From: RGIG4608 sp045637205
GTDB taxonomy: Bacteria; Bacillota; Clostridia; Oscillospirales; CAG-272
Direction of reading: 5' to 3'
DNA length: 32,448 nucleotides
Assembly (NCBI GenBank): GCA_045637205.1
Contig: JAZTYY010000003.1
Span: 1-32,448, forward strand
Part shown: in pieces, positions 1-7,736 of the stretch
Numbering within the stretch: the first letter of the stretch is position 1
Layout of the letters: every line of letters begins with the position of its first letter
Made by a program: the position numbers and the translations under genes
The notes under the pieces: generated by a model
Databases searched by the model: none
What the model was told of the DNA's origin: nothing
What the model saw: the letters and a program-made list of their open reading frames with translations, nothing else

Positions 1-578
1 ATCACTATGCAAATAGTACCTGAATTTCCAAGAAAAGTATCCTCTGGGATGGTTATTGTTTGTGAATAGTTAAAATAATATGTTCCATTAGGATATCTTG
101 GATAAGTATATCTTTCATCGGTTAATGACTCTTCGTAGGAAATTTCTTTCAAAATATGTAGATTTTCATGATTAAAATCAATATCAATTAGGTGAATGCC
201 GTCTTCATCCTTCACTAAACGATAATCATGGATATATAGAAGATAACAATAATTCTTGTAAGAATCAGGAATTTTTATAGACTCCTCAGTTGTATTGTTA
301 GATTTATTTTCATCATTAAAAAACCAATCGACCCACGAAATATCTTGAGGATGAAGTCCAAAATACAATTGAAATGTTACATTATCCAATTCAAAATTTT
401 CGGTATCAGATACTACTTTTAAAGCCAGACCATCATAATGACCTGCAGATACTGAGTAATACTGACCTTTTTTTACATGTGGCTCTGCACACCCCGTAAA
501 GCTAAATGCACTCGTCACCAAAAGCACCAAAACAAGCACCCTTGCGATAAGTTTTGTTTTGTTTGTTTTGAAATTCAT
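1..578 (-). CDS. Putative lipoprotein, unknown function (3' end cut by window edge)
   Basis: An open frame runs from an ATG at 578 to the left edge, at least 192 codons, with no stop inside. The start has a GAAAGGAG ribosome site about 9 bases upstream. The N-terminus is basic, followed by a hydrophobic stretch (about residues 12-27) and a lipobox ending FTGC with Cys30, so the protein is probably lipidated and held on the outer face of the membrane. The rest is polar and rich in Tyr, Asp and Asn, and I recognise no domain. A good promoter lies about 120 bases upstream. The frame is more AT-rich than the housekeeping genes beside it, which suggests accessory content. The C-terminus is not visible, so any functional domain there would be missed. 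Confidence 0.75.
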   Translation of the reverse strand, partial: MNFKTNKTKLIARVLVLVLLVTSAFSFTGCAEPHVKKGQYYSVSAGHYDGLALKVVSDTENFELDNVTFQLYFGLHPQDISWVDWFFNDENKSNNTTEESIKIPDSYKNYCYLLYIHDYRLVKDEDGIHLIDIDFNHENLHILKEISYEESLTDERYTYPRYPNGTYYFNYSQTITIPEDTFLGNSGTICIV

Positions 579-704
579 AATAAATTTCTCCTTTCAAACA
601 GTTTTTCATTAAAAATTTGGAACTATATAAAGTTATCTATAATATATTACCTGTTTTTTTACATTTTTTCTTCAAATGTTTGAATTTATTTCTATTCTAA
701 TTAA

Positions 705-733
705 ATTATATCTTGGAAAATATATTTTGACAA
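705..733 (-). promoter_or_regulatory. Sigma-A promoter of the lipoprotein gene at 1-578
   Basis: On the minus strand TTGTCA (728-733) is followed by a 17-base spacer and TATAAT (705-710). Transcription would start near 698 and leave a leader of about 120 bases before the ATG at 578. The leader is very AT-rich; I see no strong structure in it apart from a short TTCAAA/TTTGAA palindrome at 671-684. Confidence 0.6.
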
Positions 734-818
734 TATAGTTTTATCAAAAATAGGAATTTTGTGAAATATAAATAAATCCTAAAACTTCTCTTTGTTTATA
801 ATAAACACAAAAACAAAA

Positions 819-840
819 GGAGATGTGAAATCACATCTCC
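819..840 (-). terminator. Intrinsic terminator downstream of rpsU
   Basis: A 10-bp perfect inverted repeat (819-828 with 831-840) is followed on the minus strand by TTTTGTTTTTG. It lies 20 bases past the rpsU stop codon and closes that transcript. The region from here to 705 holds no gene that I can support. Confidence 0.8.
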
Positions 841-860
841 ATTTTTGTTATTAACAAATA

Positions 861-1037
861 TTATTTGTATTTGCGCTTTCTTGCAGCCTCTGACTTCTTC
901 TTGCGCTTAACACTGGGTTTTTCGTAGTGTTCTCTCTTACGAAGTTCAGTGAGGATACCGGAACGAGCGCACTGGCGCTTGAAGCGACGAAGAGCACTAT
1001 CCAAAGATTCGCCTTCTTTAACTCTTACTTCTGCCAT
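861..1037 (-). CDS. rpsU: 30S ribosomal protein bS21
   Basis: This small protein of the 30S subunit helps mRNA binding near the anti-Shine-Dalgarno end of 16S rRNA. The product has 58 residues, typical for the family. It begins MAEVRVKEGESLDSALRRFK and ends in the usual Lys/Arg-rich tail (KRKKKSEAARKRKYK). The frame stays open seven codons further upstream, but the ATG at 1037 is the family start and has a GGGGAGGG ribosome site 9 bases ahead. It has its own promoter, a short leader with a hairpin, and its own terminator, so it can be expressed independently of leuS upstream. Confidence 0.95.
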   Translation of the reverse strand: MAEVRVKEGESLDSALRRFKRQCARSGILTELRKREHYEKPSVKRKKKSEAARKRKYK

Positions 1038-1059
1038 TTTCTGTTTCCCTCCCCTCAAG

Positions 1060-1076
1060 GTTCGAGCTACTCGAAC
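1060..1076 (-). promoter_or_regulatory. Hairpin in the rpsU 5' leader
   Basis: GTTCGAG and CTCGAAC form a 7-bp perfect stem around a 3-base loop. It sits between the promoter's expected start (near 1083) and the ribosome site of rpsU (about 1047-1055). A structure here could affect mRNA stability or serve as an S21 autoregulatory site. That role is inference. Confidence 0.4.
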
Positions 1077-1089
1077 AATATACTGTTAT

Positions 1090-1118
1090 ATTTTACACCA
1101 TAATTCCCTTTTTGTCAA
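1090..1118 (-). promoter_or_regulatory. Sigma-A promoter of rpsU
   Basis: TTGACA (1113-1118) and TAAAAT (1090-1095) are 17 bases apart on the minus strand, just past the leuS stop at 1131. Expected start is near 1083, giving a leader of about 46 bases. The same TTGACA-17-TAAAAT arrangement occurs upstream of infC. Confidence 0.7.
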
Positions 1119-1130
1119 GGGGTTTTTTAA

Positions 1131-3566
1131 TTATTTTACAACGATATTTACAATTTTGTTGGGAACGGAAATTTCCTTAACAATTGTCTTGCCTTCAATA
1201 GCTGCCTGAACCTTTTCGTCAGCCTTGGCGATGGCAATTGCCTCGTCCTTATCACAGTTTACGGGAAGCATTACTGTTGCACGGAGCTTGCCGTTAACCT
1301 GAACTGCAACCTCAACGGAATCGTCTGCAGTCTTTGCTTCATCATATGTGGGCCAAGGCTCATATGCGATGGTTTCATTATGACCAAGAACGCTCCACAT
1401 TTCTTCACCGATGTGAGGAGTGATGCAAGAAAGCATCTTAATAAGTCCTTCTGCATATTCTCTTGGGCATTTGCCTTCTTTATAAACAGCATTAACGAAA
1501 ATCATCATCTGTGAAATAGCTGTGTTGAATGCAAGCTTTTCAAAATCTTCAGTAATCTTCTTAACGCTCTTATGATAAATCTTTTCAAGTACAGGAACTT
1601 CAGTGTCAACTACGTTTTCAGCCTCAGTAAAGAATGCCCAAACACGATTGAGAAATCTTCTTGCACCTTCAACACCCTGGTCACTCCAAGGCTTAGAAAC
1701 CTCAAGCGGACCCATAAACATTTCGTAAAGACGAAGTGTATCTGCGCCGTATTCTCTAACAACGTCAGAGGGGTTAACAACGAATTCAGGGAAACGTTTA
1801 CCCATCTTGATGCCGTTTGAACCGAGAATCATACCCTGATGAACGAGCTTCTTGAAGGGTTCCTTTGTAGGAGCAATGCCCTTATCGTAAAGGTATCTGT
1901 TCCAAATTCTTGAATACATAAGGTGACCAACGGCATGCTCAGGACCACCAATATAAAGGTCAACGGGCATCCAATGCTTCAAAAGCTCGGGATCAGCAAG
2001 AGCCTTATCGTTCTTGGGGTCAATGTATCTAAGGAAATACCAGCTTGAGCCTGCAGAACCGGGCATTGTGGATGTTTCTCTCTTACCCTTGATACCGTTA
2101 TTATCGTAGTATTTCCATTCCTCTGCATTTTCAAGAGGTGCTTTACCGCCAACACCCTTATAGTTTTCAAGCTCGGGAAGAACAAGAGGAAGCTCCTCAT
2201 CGGAAAGCACGTGAACTGTGCCATCTTCACCGTGAACAACGGGAACGGGCTCACCCCAATATCTTTGACGAGCAAAAATCCATTCTCTGAAGTGATAGTT
2301 TACAGTTCTCTTTGCAACACCCATTGCTTCAAGCTTTGATGTGATTGCTTCCTTTGCCTCTTCAACAGTAAGTCCTGTAAATTCTTCGGAATTAACAAGA
2401 CGATATCCCTTGCCAAGATAATCTCCCTTTTCAAATGCGTGCTCACTCACATCAACGTGACCAAGTTTTTCATCTCCGTCGATAACTTGAATCATATTAA
2501 TATTATGCGCCTGCGCATATTCAAAGTCACGCTGGTCGTGTGAAGGAACTGCCATTACGGCACCTGTGCCGTAGCTTGCAAGAACAAAGTCACCAATGAA
2601 CATTCTTGCTTCCTTACCGTTAACGGGGTTGATGCATGTTACACCCTTAAGCTCACAACCGGACTTTGTCTTGTTGAGCTCAGTGCGGTCCATATCATTT
2701 TTCTTGAGAGTTTCAGCAATATATGCTTCAACCTCTTCCTTATTTTCAATTCTGGGCATCAACTGCTTAACAACGTCACCATCAGGAGCAAGCACCATAA
2801 ATGTGATACCATAAATTGTTTCAATGCAGGTTGTGAAAATTGAAAATTCACCGCCACCTACGATTTGGAATTTAACTTCAACGCCTGTGGATTTGCCAAT
2901 CCAGTTCTTTTGCATAAGCTTTGTGGATTCGGGCCAATCAATTTCTTCAAGTCCCTCAAGAAGCTTTTCTGCAAATGCGGGCTGATTGATTACCCACTGC
3001 TTCATATTCTTTCTTACTACAGGGAATCCACCACGTTCACTCTTGCCGTCGATAACCTCATCGTTGGAAAGAACTGTTCCAAGCTCCTCACACCAGTTAA
3101 CGGGCATATCTATGTACTGTGCATATCCGTCAAGATAGAGCTGCTTAAAAATCCACTGTGTCCACTTATAGAAGTCGGGGTCACTTGTAGCAATCATCTT
3201 ATCCCAGTCATAGTCAAAGCCAAGCTCACGAAGCTGGTTTGAGAATGTCTTGATATTTGCCTGTGTAAAGCCATTGGGATGGTTGCCTGTGCTTACCGCA
3301 TACTGTTCAGCGGGAAGACCAAAGGAATCATATCCCATGGGGTGAAGGACGTTATAGCCCTGCATTCTCTTCATACGAGAAACGATGTCAGTTGCCGTAT
3401 AACCCTCAGGGTGACCTGCATGAAGTCCTACACCTGACGGATATGGAAACATATCAAGCACGTAATATTTGGGCTTTGAAAAATCCCACACATCAGTTTT
3501 AAAGGTTTGATTCTTCTCCCAAAATTCCTGCCACTTTTTTTCAATAACTAAATGTTCGTATTTCAT
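1131..3566 (-). CDS. leuS: Leucyl-tRNA synthetase
   Basis: This cytoplasmic class Ia enzyme charges tRNA-Leu. The 811 residues match the bacterial length. The HIGH-type motif is HAGH at 49-52 within PYPSGVGLHAGH. The segment FARQRYWGEPVP lies near 431-442, and the CP1 editing domain is inserted around 220-400. Two signatures differ from the common form. The KMSKS loop reads KMGKR (587-591), and the editing motif usually written TTRPDT reads TTCIET (245-250). The final Thr of that motif and the HDQRD segment (343-347) are kept. I believe related sequences exist in some Clostridia, but cannot confirm that here. The ATG at 3566 is 3 bases past the rsfS stop, and its ribosome site (GAGG) lies inside the last rsfS codons, so the two are probably translated together. 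Confidence 0.96.
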   Translation of the reverse strand: MKYEHLVIEKKWQEFWEKNQTFKTDVWDFSKPKYYVLDMFPYPSGVGLHAGHPEGYTATDIVSRMKRMQGYNVLHPMGYDSFGLPAEQYAVSTGNHPNGFTQANIKTFSNQLRELGFDYDWDKMIATSDPDFYKWTQWIFKQLYLDGYAQYIDMPVNWCEELGTVLSNDEVIDGKSERGGFPVVRKNMKQWVINQPAFAEKLLEGLEEIDWPESTKLMQKNWIGKSTGVEVKFQIVGGGEFSIFTTCIETIYGITFMVLAPDGDVVKQLMPRIENKEEVEAYIAETLKKNDMDRTELNKTKSGCELKGVTCINPVNGKEARMFIGDFVLASYGTGAVMAVPSHDQRDFEYAQAHNINMIQVIDGDEKLGHVDVSEHAFEKGDYLGKGYRLVNSEEFTGLTVEEAKEAITSKLEAMGVAKRTVNYHFREWIFARQRYWGEPVPVVHGEDGTVHVLSDEELPLVLPELENYKGVGGKAPLENAEEWKYYDNNGIKGKRETSTMPGSAGSSWYFLRYIDPKNDKALADPELLKHWMPVDLYIGGPEHAVGHLMYSRIWNRYLYDKGIAPTKEPFKKLVHQGMILGSNGIKMGKRFPEFVVNPSDVVREYGADTLRLYEMFMGPLEVSKPWSDQGVEGARRFLNRVWAFFTEAENVVDTEVPVLEKIYHKSVKKITEDFEKLAFNTAISQMMIFVNAVYKEGKCPREYAEGLIKMLSCITPHIGEEMWSVLGHNETIAYEPWPTYDEAKTADDSVEVAVQVNGKLRATVMLPVNCDKDEAIAIAKADEKVQAAIEGKTIVKEISVPNKIVNIVVK

Positions 3567-3569
3567 TTT

Positions 3570-3956
3570 TTATTCCTCTACTGCTGTAGTATTTTCATAC
3601 AATTTGTCAAGATTATAAAAATCTCTTGCTTCTCTGTTAAAGATGTGAACGATAACATTACAATAGTCAAGAACTACCCAAGAGTTGTTATCTCTGCCCT
3701 CAATGTGATATGCATTCACTCCGCGACGTCCCAACTGGTATTCAACCTCACCTGAAAGCGCCTTTACATGTGTGTTGCTTGTTGCTGTACAAACTACAAA
3801 ATAGTCAGCAATGTTTGAAACATCCTCAACGTGAAGGACTTTAATATCTCTACCCTTCTTATTGTCAAGGAATTCTTCAACTGCCTTTGCAACCTCAAGG
3901 GGAGTTGCATTCTCAAGAGATACTATCTCTTCATTCAAATTGATCATTTCTTCCAT
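3570..3956 (-). CDS. rsfS: Ribosome silencing factor RsfS
   Basis: RsfS (Iojap/YbeB family) binds ribosomal protein uL14 and blocks joining of the subunits when nutrients are short. The 128 residues are of usual length. They show the family core ADYFVVCTATSNTHVKAL (about 50-67), then the W-V-LDYCNVIVHIF segment (about 92-106). The ATG at 3956 has CGGAG 8 bases upstream. A second Met at codon 4 has no better ribosome site. It lies between the LCP gene (15-base gap) and leuS (3-base gap). The neighbourhood nadD-yqeK-LCP-rsfS-leuS is common in Clostridia. Confidence 0.93.
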   Translation of the reverse strand: MEEMINLNEEIVSLENATPLEVAKAVEEFLDNKKGRDIKVLHVEDVSNIADYFVVCTATSNTHVKALSGEVEYQLGRRGVNAYHIEGRDNNSWVVLDYCNVIVHIFNREARDFYNLDKLYENTTAVEE

Positions 3957-3971
3957 TGATTTTCTCCGATC

Positions 3972-4985
3972 TTAGTTTATATTAATCTTATTGTTTTCAA
4001 TGTCATCCGCGGTATAAATATTTATATCGCAGGTCTTATTGTATATATCCAAAAATGCTCTCACATTTTTATCAACAAATTTACTGTTTTTATCAAAGGC
4101 ATCCTTACCATCAAATCGCGATTTTAAAATTTCATTCATTGATGAATAGGACAAAATATAATACCACGCACCACTTTGCTCGCTTTGGATTGCTTCACCC
4201 GGGGCAGTCAAATATGAAACCTTTCCACCCTTTGCTTGAATACATTTAAACGCGATTGAAATCAAATCGTTAACCTTGATATTGGTTTCACTGTTTTCAC
4301 AAACGAGCTTAAACACATTATAAAGCGCAAACGGATTGCCAATATCGGCAATTCTTGTTGCAAAAGCATTCAAAAACAACTTTTGTGCATCAATTCGTCC
4401 AAGGTCACCCGTTGTATAGCCTGCACGATATCTAAGAAATTTAACTGCATTCTTGCCGTCAAGAATTTGCTTTCCTGCCTTCAAATTTATTGTCAAATTT
4501 TGCTCGGAATCAGTATAATCCATATCCTTTGGAATATTGATTTCAATTCCCTTCACAGCATCCACCATTTTTTCAATGGTGTCAAGCCCCAAGCACATAT
4601 AATAGTCAATCTTAATGCCAAGCGCATTTGACAGCTCATTTGACATCGCAGCGGCCGAACCCAACGAATTATATGCCCCATTGATTTTCTTATACGTTGC
4701 TTCGGTACAGTTGAAATACGTATCGCGTGGAATTTGCATAAAGCTTATGTTTCCGTTATCGGTATTCACCGTACCCAAAATAACAACGTCGCAAAGTCCT
4801 GCGGCAGCATCCCTACCAAGCAAAAGGAAATTACAAATATTATCCTCATTTGCTCTCTTTATAGTGTCGGTAGTAGCCTCCTCTTCCTCTACCTTGGAAT
4901 TGGAAACAAATAACACAATCAAGAGTGAAATCATAATAGAAATAACTGCTAACGCGCACAAAAAATTGCTTAATTTATTTTTCAT
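3972..4985 (-). CDS. LytR-CpsA-Psr (LCP) family protein, probable cell-wall glycopolymer transferase
   Basis: LCP proteins are membrane-anchored enzymes that move glycopolymers from lipid carriers to peptidoglycan on the outer face of the cell. The 337-residue product has a short cytoplasmic N-terminus and one membrane helix (about 9-28). The LCP fold then shows CDVVILGTVN (65-74), IPRDTYFN (85-92) with the Arg-Asp pair at 87-88, KINGAY (100-105), LRYRAG (184-189) and GDLGRIDAQK (193-202), which carries the conserved Arg197. I chose the ATG at 4985 over a TTG two codons earlier because AAGAGG lies 6 bases before the ATG and would touch the TTG. The ribosome site lies in a possible hairpin. 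The substrate polymer cannot be told from sequence. Confidence 0.88.
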   Translation of the reverse strand: MKNKLSNFLCALAVISIMISLLIVLFVSNSKVEEEEATTDTIKRANEDNICNFLLLGRDAAAGLCDVVILGTVNTDNGNISFMQIPRDTYFNCTEATYKKINGAYNSLGSAAAMSNELSNALGIKIDYYMCLGLDTIEKMVDAVKGIEINIPKDMDYTDSEQNLTINLKAGKQILDGKNAVKFLRYRAGYTTGDLGRIDAQKLFLNAFATRIADIGNPFALYNVFKLVCENSETNIKVNDLISIAFKCIQAKGGKVSYLTAPGEAIQSEQSGAWYYILSYSSMNEILKSRFDGKDAFDKNSKFVDKNVRAFLDIYNKTCDINIYTADDIENNKININ

Positions 4986-4990
4986 ATTCA

Positions 4991-5023
4991 ACCTCTTTTA
5001 TTTTTTATGTAAACAAAAGAGGT
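4991..5023 (-). promoter_or_regulatory. Hairpin that includes the LCP gene's ribosome binding site
   Basis: Between the yqeK stop (5030) and the LCP start (4985), 5015-5023 and 4991-4999 are perfectly complementary over 9 bp, with a 15-base AT-rich loop. The 3' arm in the mRNA contains AAGAGGT, the ribosome site of the LCP gene. If folded it would hide that site. Regulation is inferred, not shown. Confidence 0.4.
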
Positions 5024-5029
5024 CAAAAA

Positions 5030-5659
5030 TTATTTATTCAAAACCAAATAATTTCTTGCTTCAAAGGTTGTGGTATCTATGTGCTTATCATCCTCTAAAA
5101 GTCCACGTATTGTGAGGTTATAGGACATAATTAGAGTATCGTTAAGATGTGAAATTGCCTCTTCCTTAGTTGATTTTTCAAAATCAAAATCGAAAAAGTA
5201 ATTTCTAAGTATAACACAATCCTCAAACTTTCTTGACATATCTATATAGTCAGCAAGATAGATAATTTTTTCATAGATAGTCATATCAGCCTTGCCCGTT
5301 GTATGATAACGAACAGCGGAAATAATTTCAGGCGTTGCAAATTCGGGATACTTTGACGGAATTATAAGTGCCGCAGTTTTGGCATGGAACATTTTGGGCG
5401 ATTTCCTTTCAGCCTTAAGAACTAAAAGCCCCGCTTGCTCACAAATTTCGATATGCTCTTCAGTCGTTCTCTCTTTAGTAACGTCATGCAAAAGTGCCGC
5501 CGCGCGAAGCATTGGTATTTGCTCAGGAGCATAGATTTCCCCAAGACGAGCCGCCATTTTTTCAACCTCAAGAGTATGAAAATAGCGCTTTTCTCCCATT
5601 TCATTTTTTACTCTTTCGCGCAATGACGAAAGCATTTCTTCACTAAAATTATTATTCAT
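5030..5659 (-). CDS. yqeK: YqeK-type HD-domain hydrolase (probable Ap4A hydrolase)
   Basis: YqeK proteins are metal-dependent HD hydrolases; characterised members split diadenosine tetraphosphate symmetrically into two ADP. The 209 residues show the HD ligands in order: H28 (RYFHTLEV), H58-D59 (AALLHDVTK), H92 (MFHAKTAA), H119 (RYHTTGK) and D137 (YLADYID). These match the family. The ATG at 5659 follows GAGG by 5 bases. It comes directly after nadD with a 61-base gap, the usual nadD-yqeK pairing, linking alarmone removal to NAD synthesis genes. The ApnA substrate is inferred from the family. Confidence 0.9.
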   Translation of the reverse strand: MNNNFSEEMLSSLRERVKNEMGEKRYFHTLEVEKMAARLGEIYAPEQIPMLRAAALLHDVTKERTTEEHIEICEQAGLLVLKAERKSPKMFHAKTAALIIPSKYPEFATPEIISAVRYHTTGKADMTIYEKIIYLADYIDMSRKFEDCVILRNYFFDFDFEKSTKEEAISHLNDTLIMSYNLTIRGLLEDDKHIDTTTFEARNYLVLNK

Positions 5660-5720
5660 ATTTGCCTCACTCTATATGCACCGAACAACGTCGGTTAATT
5701 TTTGTCAAGAAAAATAAAAA

Positions 5721-6335
5721 TTACAAATAAAGATTGTTTTCCTTAATGTACTGTGCAACCTTTTCAGGAACAAGATGGGAAATATCCTTTCCCTCTCTAA
5801 CTCTTTGACGAATTTCACTTGATGAAAGCTCAATTTCATTCGTCATAATTCTTCTGCAAATTTTACCGTATTTGGCAAGATATTGCGTATTCTTTTCAAT
5901 TATTTGATTTTCAAGCAATTTATCACTTTCGCGTCTAACGTACGTTGGATAGCAAAGCTTGAAAATCTCCTCAGGCTCTCTCCATTGGTCAAGCTTAAGT
6001 GCCATGTCAGTGCCAACAAGCATGAAAAGACGTCTATCCTCTCTTGCAAGTGAACGAAGCGTATCAACTGTATAGCAAATACCACCGCGCTCAATTTCCA
6101 TATCACTTACAACAACTCCAACCTCACCCTCAAATGCAAGCTCACACATTTTCATTCTATGGCTCGCGTCATCACCCTCATCTCTTATCTTCCAAGGGGA
6201 AAGCGCTGTGGGTACGATGAACAAATAATGAAGCTGCATTTGATCCATAAACGCTTTAGCCGCGTTTATATGCCCGTTATGTATGGGGGCAAAAGTGCCA
6301 CCGTATATACCAATTCTTGTGATTTCTTCACTCAT
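5721..6335 (-). CDS. nadD: Nicotinate-nucleotide adenylyltransferase
   Basis: NadD joins nicotinate mononucleotide and ATP to make deamido-NAD in the cytoplasm. The 204-residue product has the nucleotidyltransferase loop GGTFAPIHNGH (12-22), with the HxGH-type motif as HNGH. It also has the C-terminal ELSSSEIRQRV segment that corresponds to the ISSTxIR motif. The frame could begin at a TTG two codons earlier, overlapping the yhbY stop. The ATG at 6335 is the better start, with GAG 8 bases upstream. It begins 2 bases after the upstream gene's stop codon, so coupling is likely. Confidence 0.93.
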   Translation of the reverse strand: MSEEITRIGIYGGTFAPIHNGHINAAKAFMDQMQLHYLFIVPTALSPWKIRDEGDDASHRMKMCELAFEGEVGVVVSDMEIERGGICYTVDTLRSLAREDRRLFMLVGTDMALKLDQWREPEEIFKLCYPTYVRRESDKLLENQIIEKNTQYLAKYGKICRRIMTNEIELSSSEIRQRVREGKDISHLVPEKVAQYIKENNLYL

Positions 6336-6337
6336 AA

Positions 6338-6625
6338 TCAAATCTCAATTCTCTTTTTATTTTCACTCTCTCTGTAAAGAACTACCTTTCTACCAATTAC
6401 AGCCACAACCTCAGCTTCAGTTGCCTCAGCTAATTCTTCAGCAATGTCGCGTGTACCGTAATCACAGTTTTCAAGAACTGTGAGCTTAATAAGCTCTCTT
6501 GCTTCAAGAGCATCGGAAACGGTCTTAACAAGATTCTCTGTAATACCGCCCTTACCTACCTGCATGATAGGCTGTATTTGCGCCGCCATTGAACGAAGTG
6601 CGGCTCTTTGCTTTGAATTCAACAT
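6338..6625 (-). CDS. yhbY: YhbY-type CRM-domain RNA-binding protein
   Basis: A single CRM (CRS1-YhbY) domain protein of 95 residues. Bacterial members associate with pre-50S ribosomes and are linked to subunit assembly. It opens with LNSKQRAALRSMA and carries the loop VGKGGIT (23-29), equivalent to the GxxG RNA-binding loop, then a C-terminal strand ending VVLYRESENKKRIEI. The ATG at 6625 has GGAG 7 bases upstream. It lies between a small membrane protein gene and nadD in a tight run. The family is clear; the precise role in this organism is inferred. Confidence 0.88.
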   Translation of the reverse strand: MLNSKQRAALRSMAAQIQPIMQVGKGGITENLVKTVSDALEARELIKLTVLENCDYGTRDIAEELAEATEAEVVAVIGRKVVLYRESENKKRIEI

Positions 6626-6639
6626 ATTTATACTCCATT

Positions 6640-7116
6640 TTATTTACCAAAGCCCTCTGCTTTCAATCTTGAGGAGAGATCCTCACAGTCCGCAGGAAAA
6701 ACTCTGATGCATTTATCGTAGTCAAGGAAGATATTTAAATAAATCCCTTCACTTACTGAAATCTTTTTAATATCGCTCTTTTTTAATTCGAATTTTACGG
6801 GTTTGTCATCGTCCAAAGAAATAACAAACAAACTATCCTTGGTGGTAAGAATAAAGCCCTGCTTTAATTCCTTTCCAACAAGATAGTTGACTCTCTCGTC
6901 AATAACTATCGGCTCTTTGATCTCCTTTCTTAGATGACTAAATTTTCTGTCACCCAAAGCAAAGAGGGCCGGAATAATTATCGATATTACAAGCGTAGCC
7001 ATTGCGGAAAAGAACACCGAAGTTGCCATATCAGTCATCGACGATACGATCATATACGTAACTAAACCACCCAAAACACTGAATATCAAGAGCCCTGTTG
7101 TAAAATATCTTTTCAT
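6640..7116 (-). CDS. Small membrane protein with two helices and a PH-like cytoplasmic tail, function unknown
   Basis: The 158-residue product has two hydrophobic helices (about 6-24 and 32-53). They are followed by a soluble part of about 100 residues that alternates short beta-strand-like segments (GFILTTKDSLFVISLD, PVKFELKKSDIKKISV, LNIFLDYDKCIRVF) and ends in a helix. This layout resembles bacterial PH or GRAM-like domains. That is an inference from pattern only. The ATG at 7116 has AGGAG 5 bases upstream and starts 8 bases after the rdgB stop. It ends 14 bases before yhbY, so it is part of the same operon. I do not recognise a named family. Confidence 0.7.
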   Translation of the reverse strand: MKRYFTTGLLIFSVLGGLVTYMIVSSMTDMATSVFFSAMATLVISIIIPALFALGDRKFSHLRKEIKEPIVIDERVNYLVGKELKQGFILTTKDSLFVISLDDDKPVKFELKKSDIKKISVSEGIYLNIFLDYDKCIRVFPADCEDLSSRLKAEGFGK

Positions 7117-7124
7117 TAGTACTC

Positions 7125-7736
7125 CTAAATATCAAGCTCCAAGCAAAATTTCTTTGCAAAAAGCTCAGTGGCCACAGCTCTGTGGCTTATTTTGTTTTTC
7201 ACGTCCGATGAGAGCTCACCAAAGGTTTTACCATATTCTTCAATAAAGAACAACGGATCATATCCAAAGCCACCTTCACCCTTTTCTTCGTGAAGGACAA
7301 CTCCACGGCACTCTCCTCTAACGCAAAAATCCTCGTTTGCCATATTCTCAGGGAATGCGCATGCAATAGCACAAACGAATGCGCCACTGCGATTTTCAAT
7401 TCCCATCAAATCGGCAAGCAATTTTTGATTATTCTTTTTATCGTTGCCGTGCTCACCAGCATATCTCGCGGAATAAATTCCGGGAGCGCCACCAAGCGCG
7501 TCAACAGATATTCCCGAATCGTCCGCAACCCCGATATATCCGTGCTTTGCAACTGCTCGCGCCTTTATCATCGCATTCTCCTCAAAGGTCAAGCCGTCCT
7601 CAACAATATCGTCGAAAATACCTGCTTCCTTCATTGAGATGACCTCAACGTCACAGATATATCTTTTTAAAATTGCGCCAAATTCTTCTATTTTGTGCTT
7701 ATTGCCTGAAGCAAAAACTATTTTTACATTTTTCAT
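7125..7736 (-). CDS. rdgB: dITP/XTP pyrophosphatase (RdgB/HAM1 family)
   Basis: This enzyme removes non-canonical purine nucleotides (dITP, XTP) from the pool by cutting them to monophosphates and pyrophosphate. The 203 residues show the family start FASGNKHKIEEF (9-20), the DDSGISVDALGGAPGIYSAR segment (about 72-91), the GFGYDPLFF motif (about 156-164) and SHRAVA near the C-terminus. The ATG at 7736 overlaps the ftsY stop codon by one base (TAATG), a typical coupled arrangement. Length and motifs are normal. Confidence 0.94.
   Translation of the reverse strand: MKNVKIVFASGNKHKIEEFGAILKRYICDVEVISMKEAGIFDDIVEDGLTFEENAMIKARAVAKHGYIGVADDSGISVDALGGAPGIYSARYAGEHGNDKKNNQKLLADLMGIENRSGAFVCAIACAFPENMANEDFCVRGECRGVVLHEEKGEGGFGYDPLFFIEEYGKTFGELSSDVKNKISHRAVATELFAKKFCLELDI

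Noticed and set aside
477..683. Plus-strand open frame of 68 codons at the left edge
   Set aside because: It is antisense to the start and leader of the lipoprotein gene, whose promoter, ribosome site and lipobox all agree.
4615..5115. Plus-strand open frame of 166 codons
   Set aside because: It lies opposite the LCP gene start and the yqeK end, has low-complexity sequence and no ribosome site; the two minus-strand genes are clear.
5660..5720. TTGACA in the nadD-yqeK gap as a yqeK promoter
   Set aside because: No -10 box lies at 16-18 bases; the nearest AT-rich hexamer is about 26 bases away.
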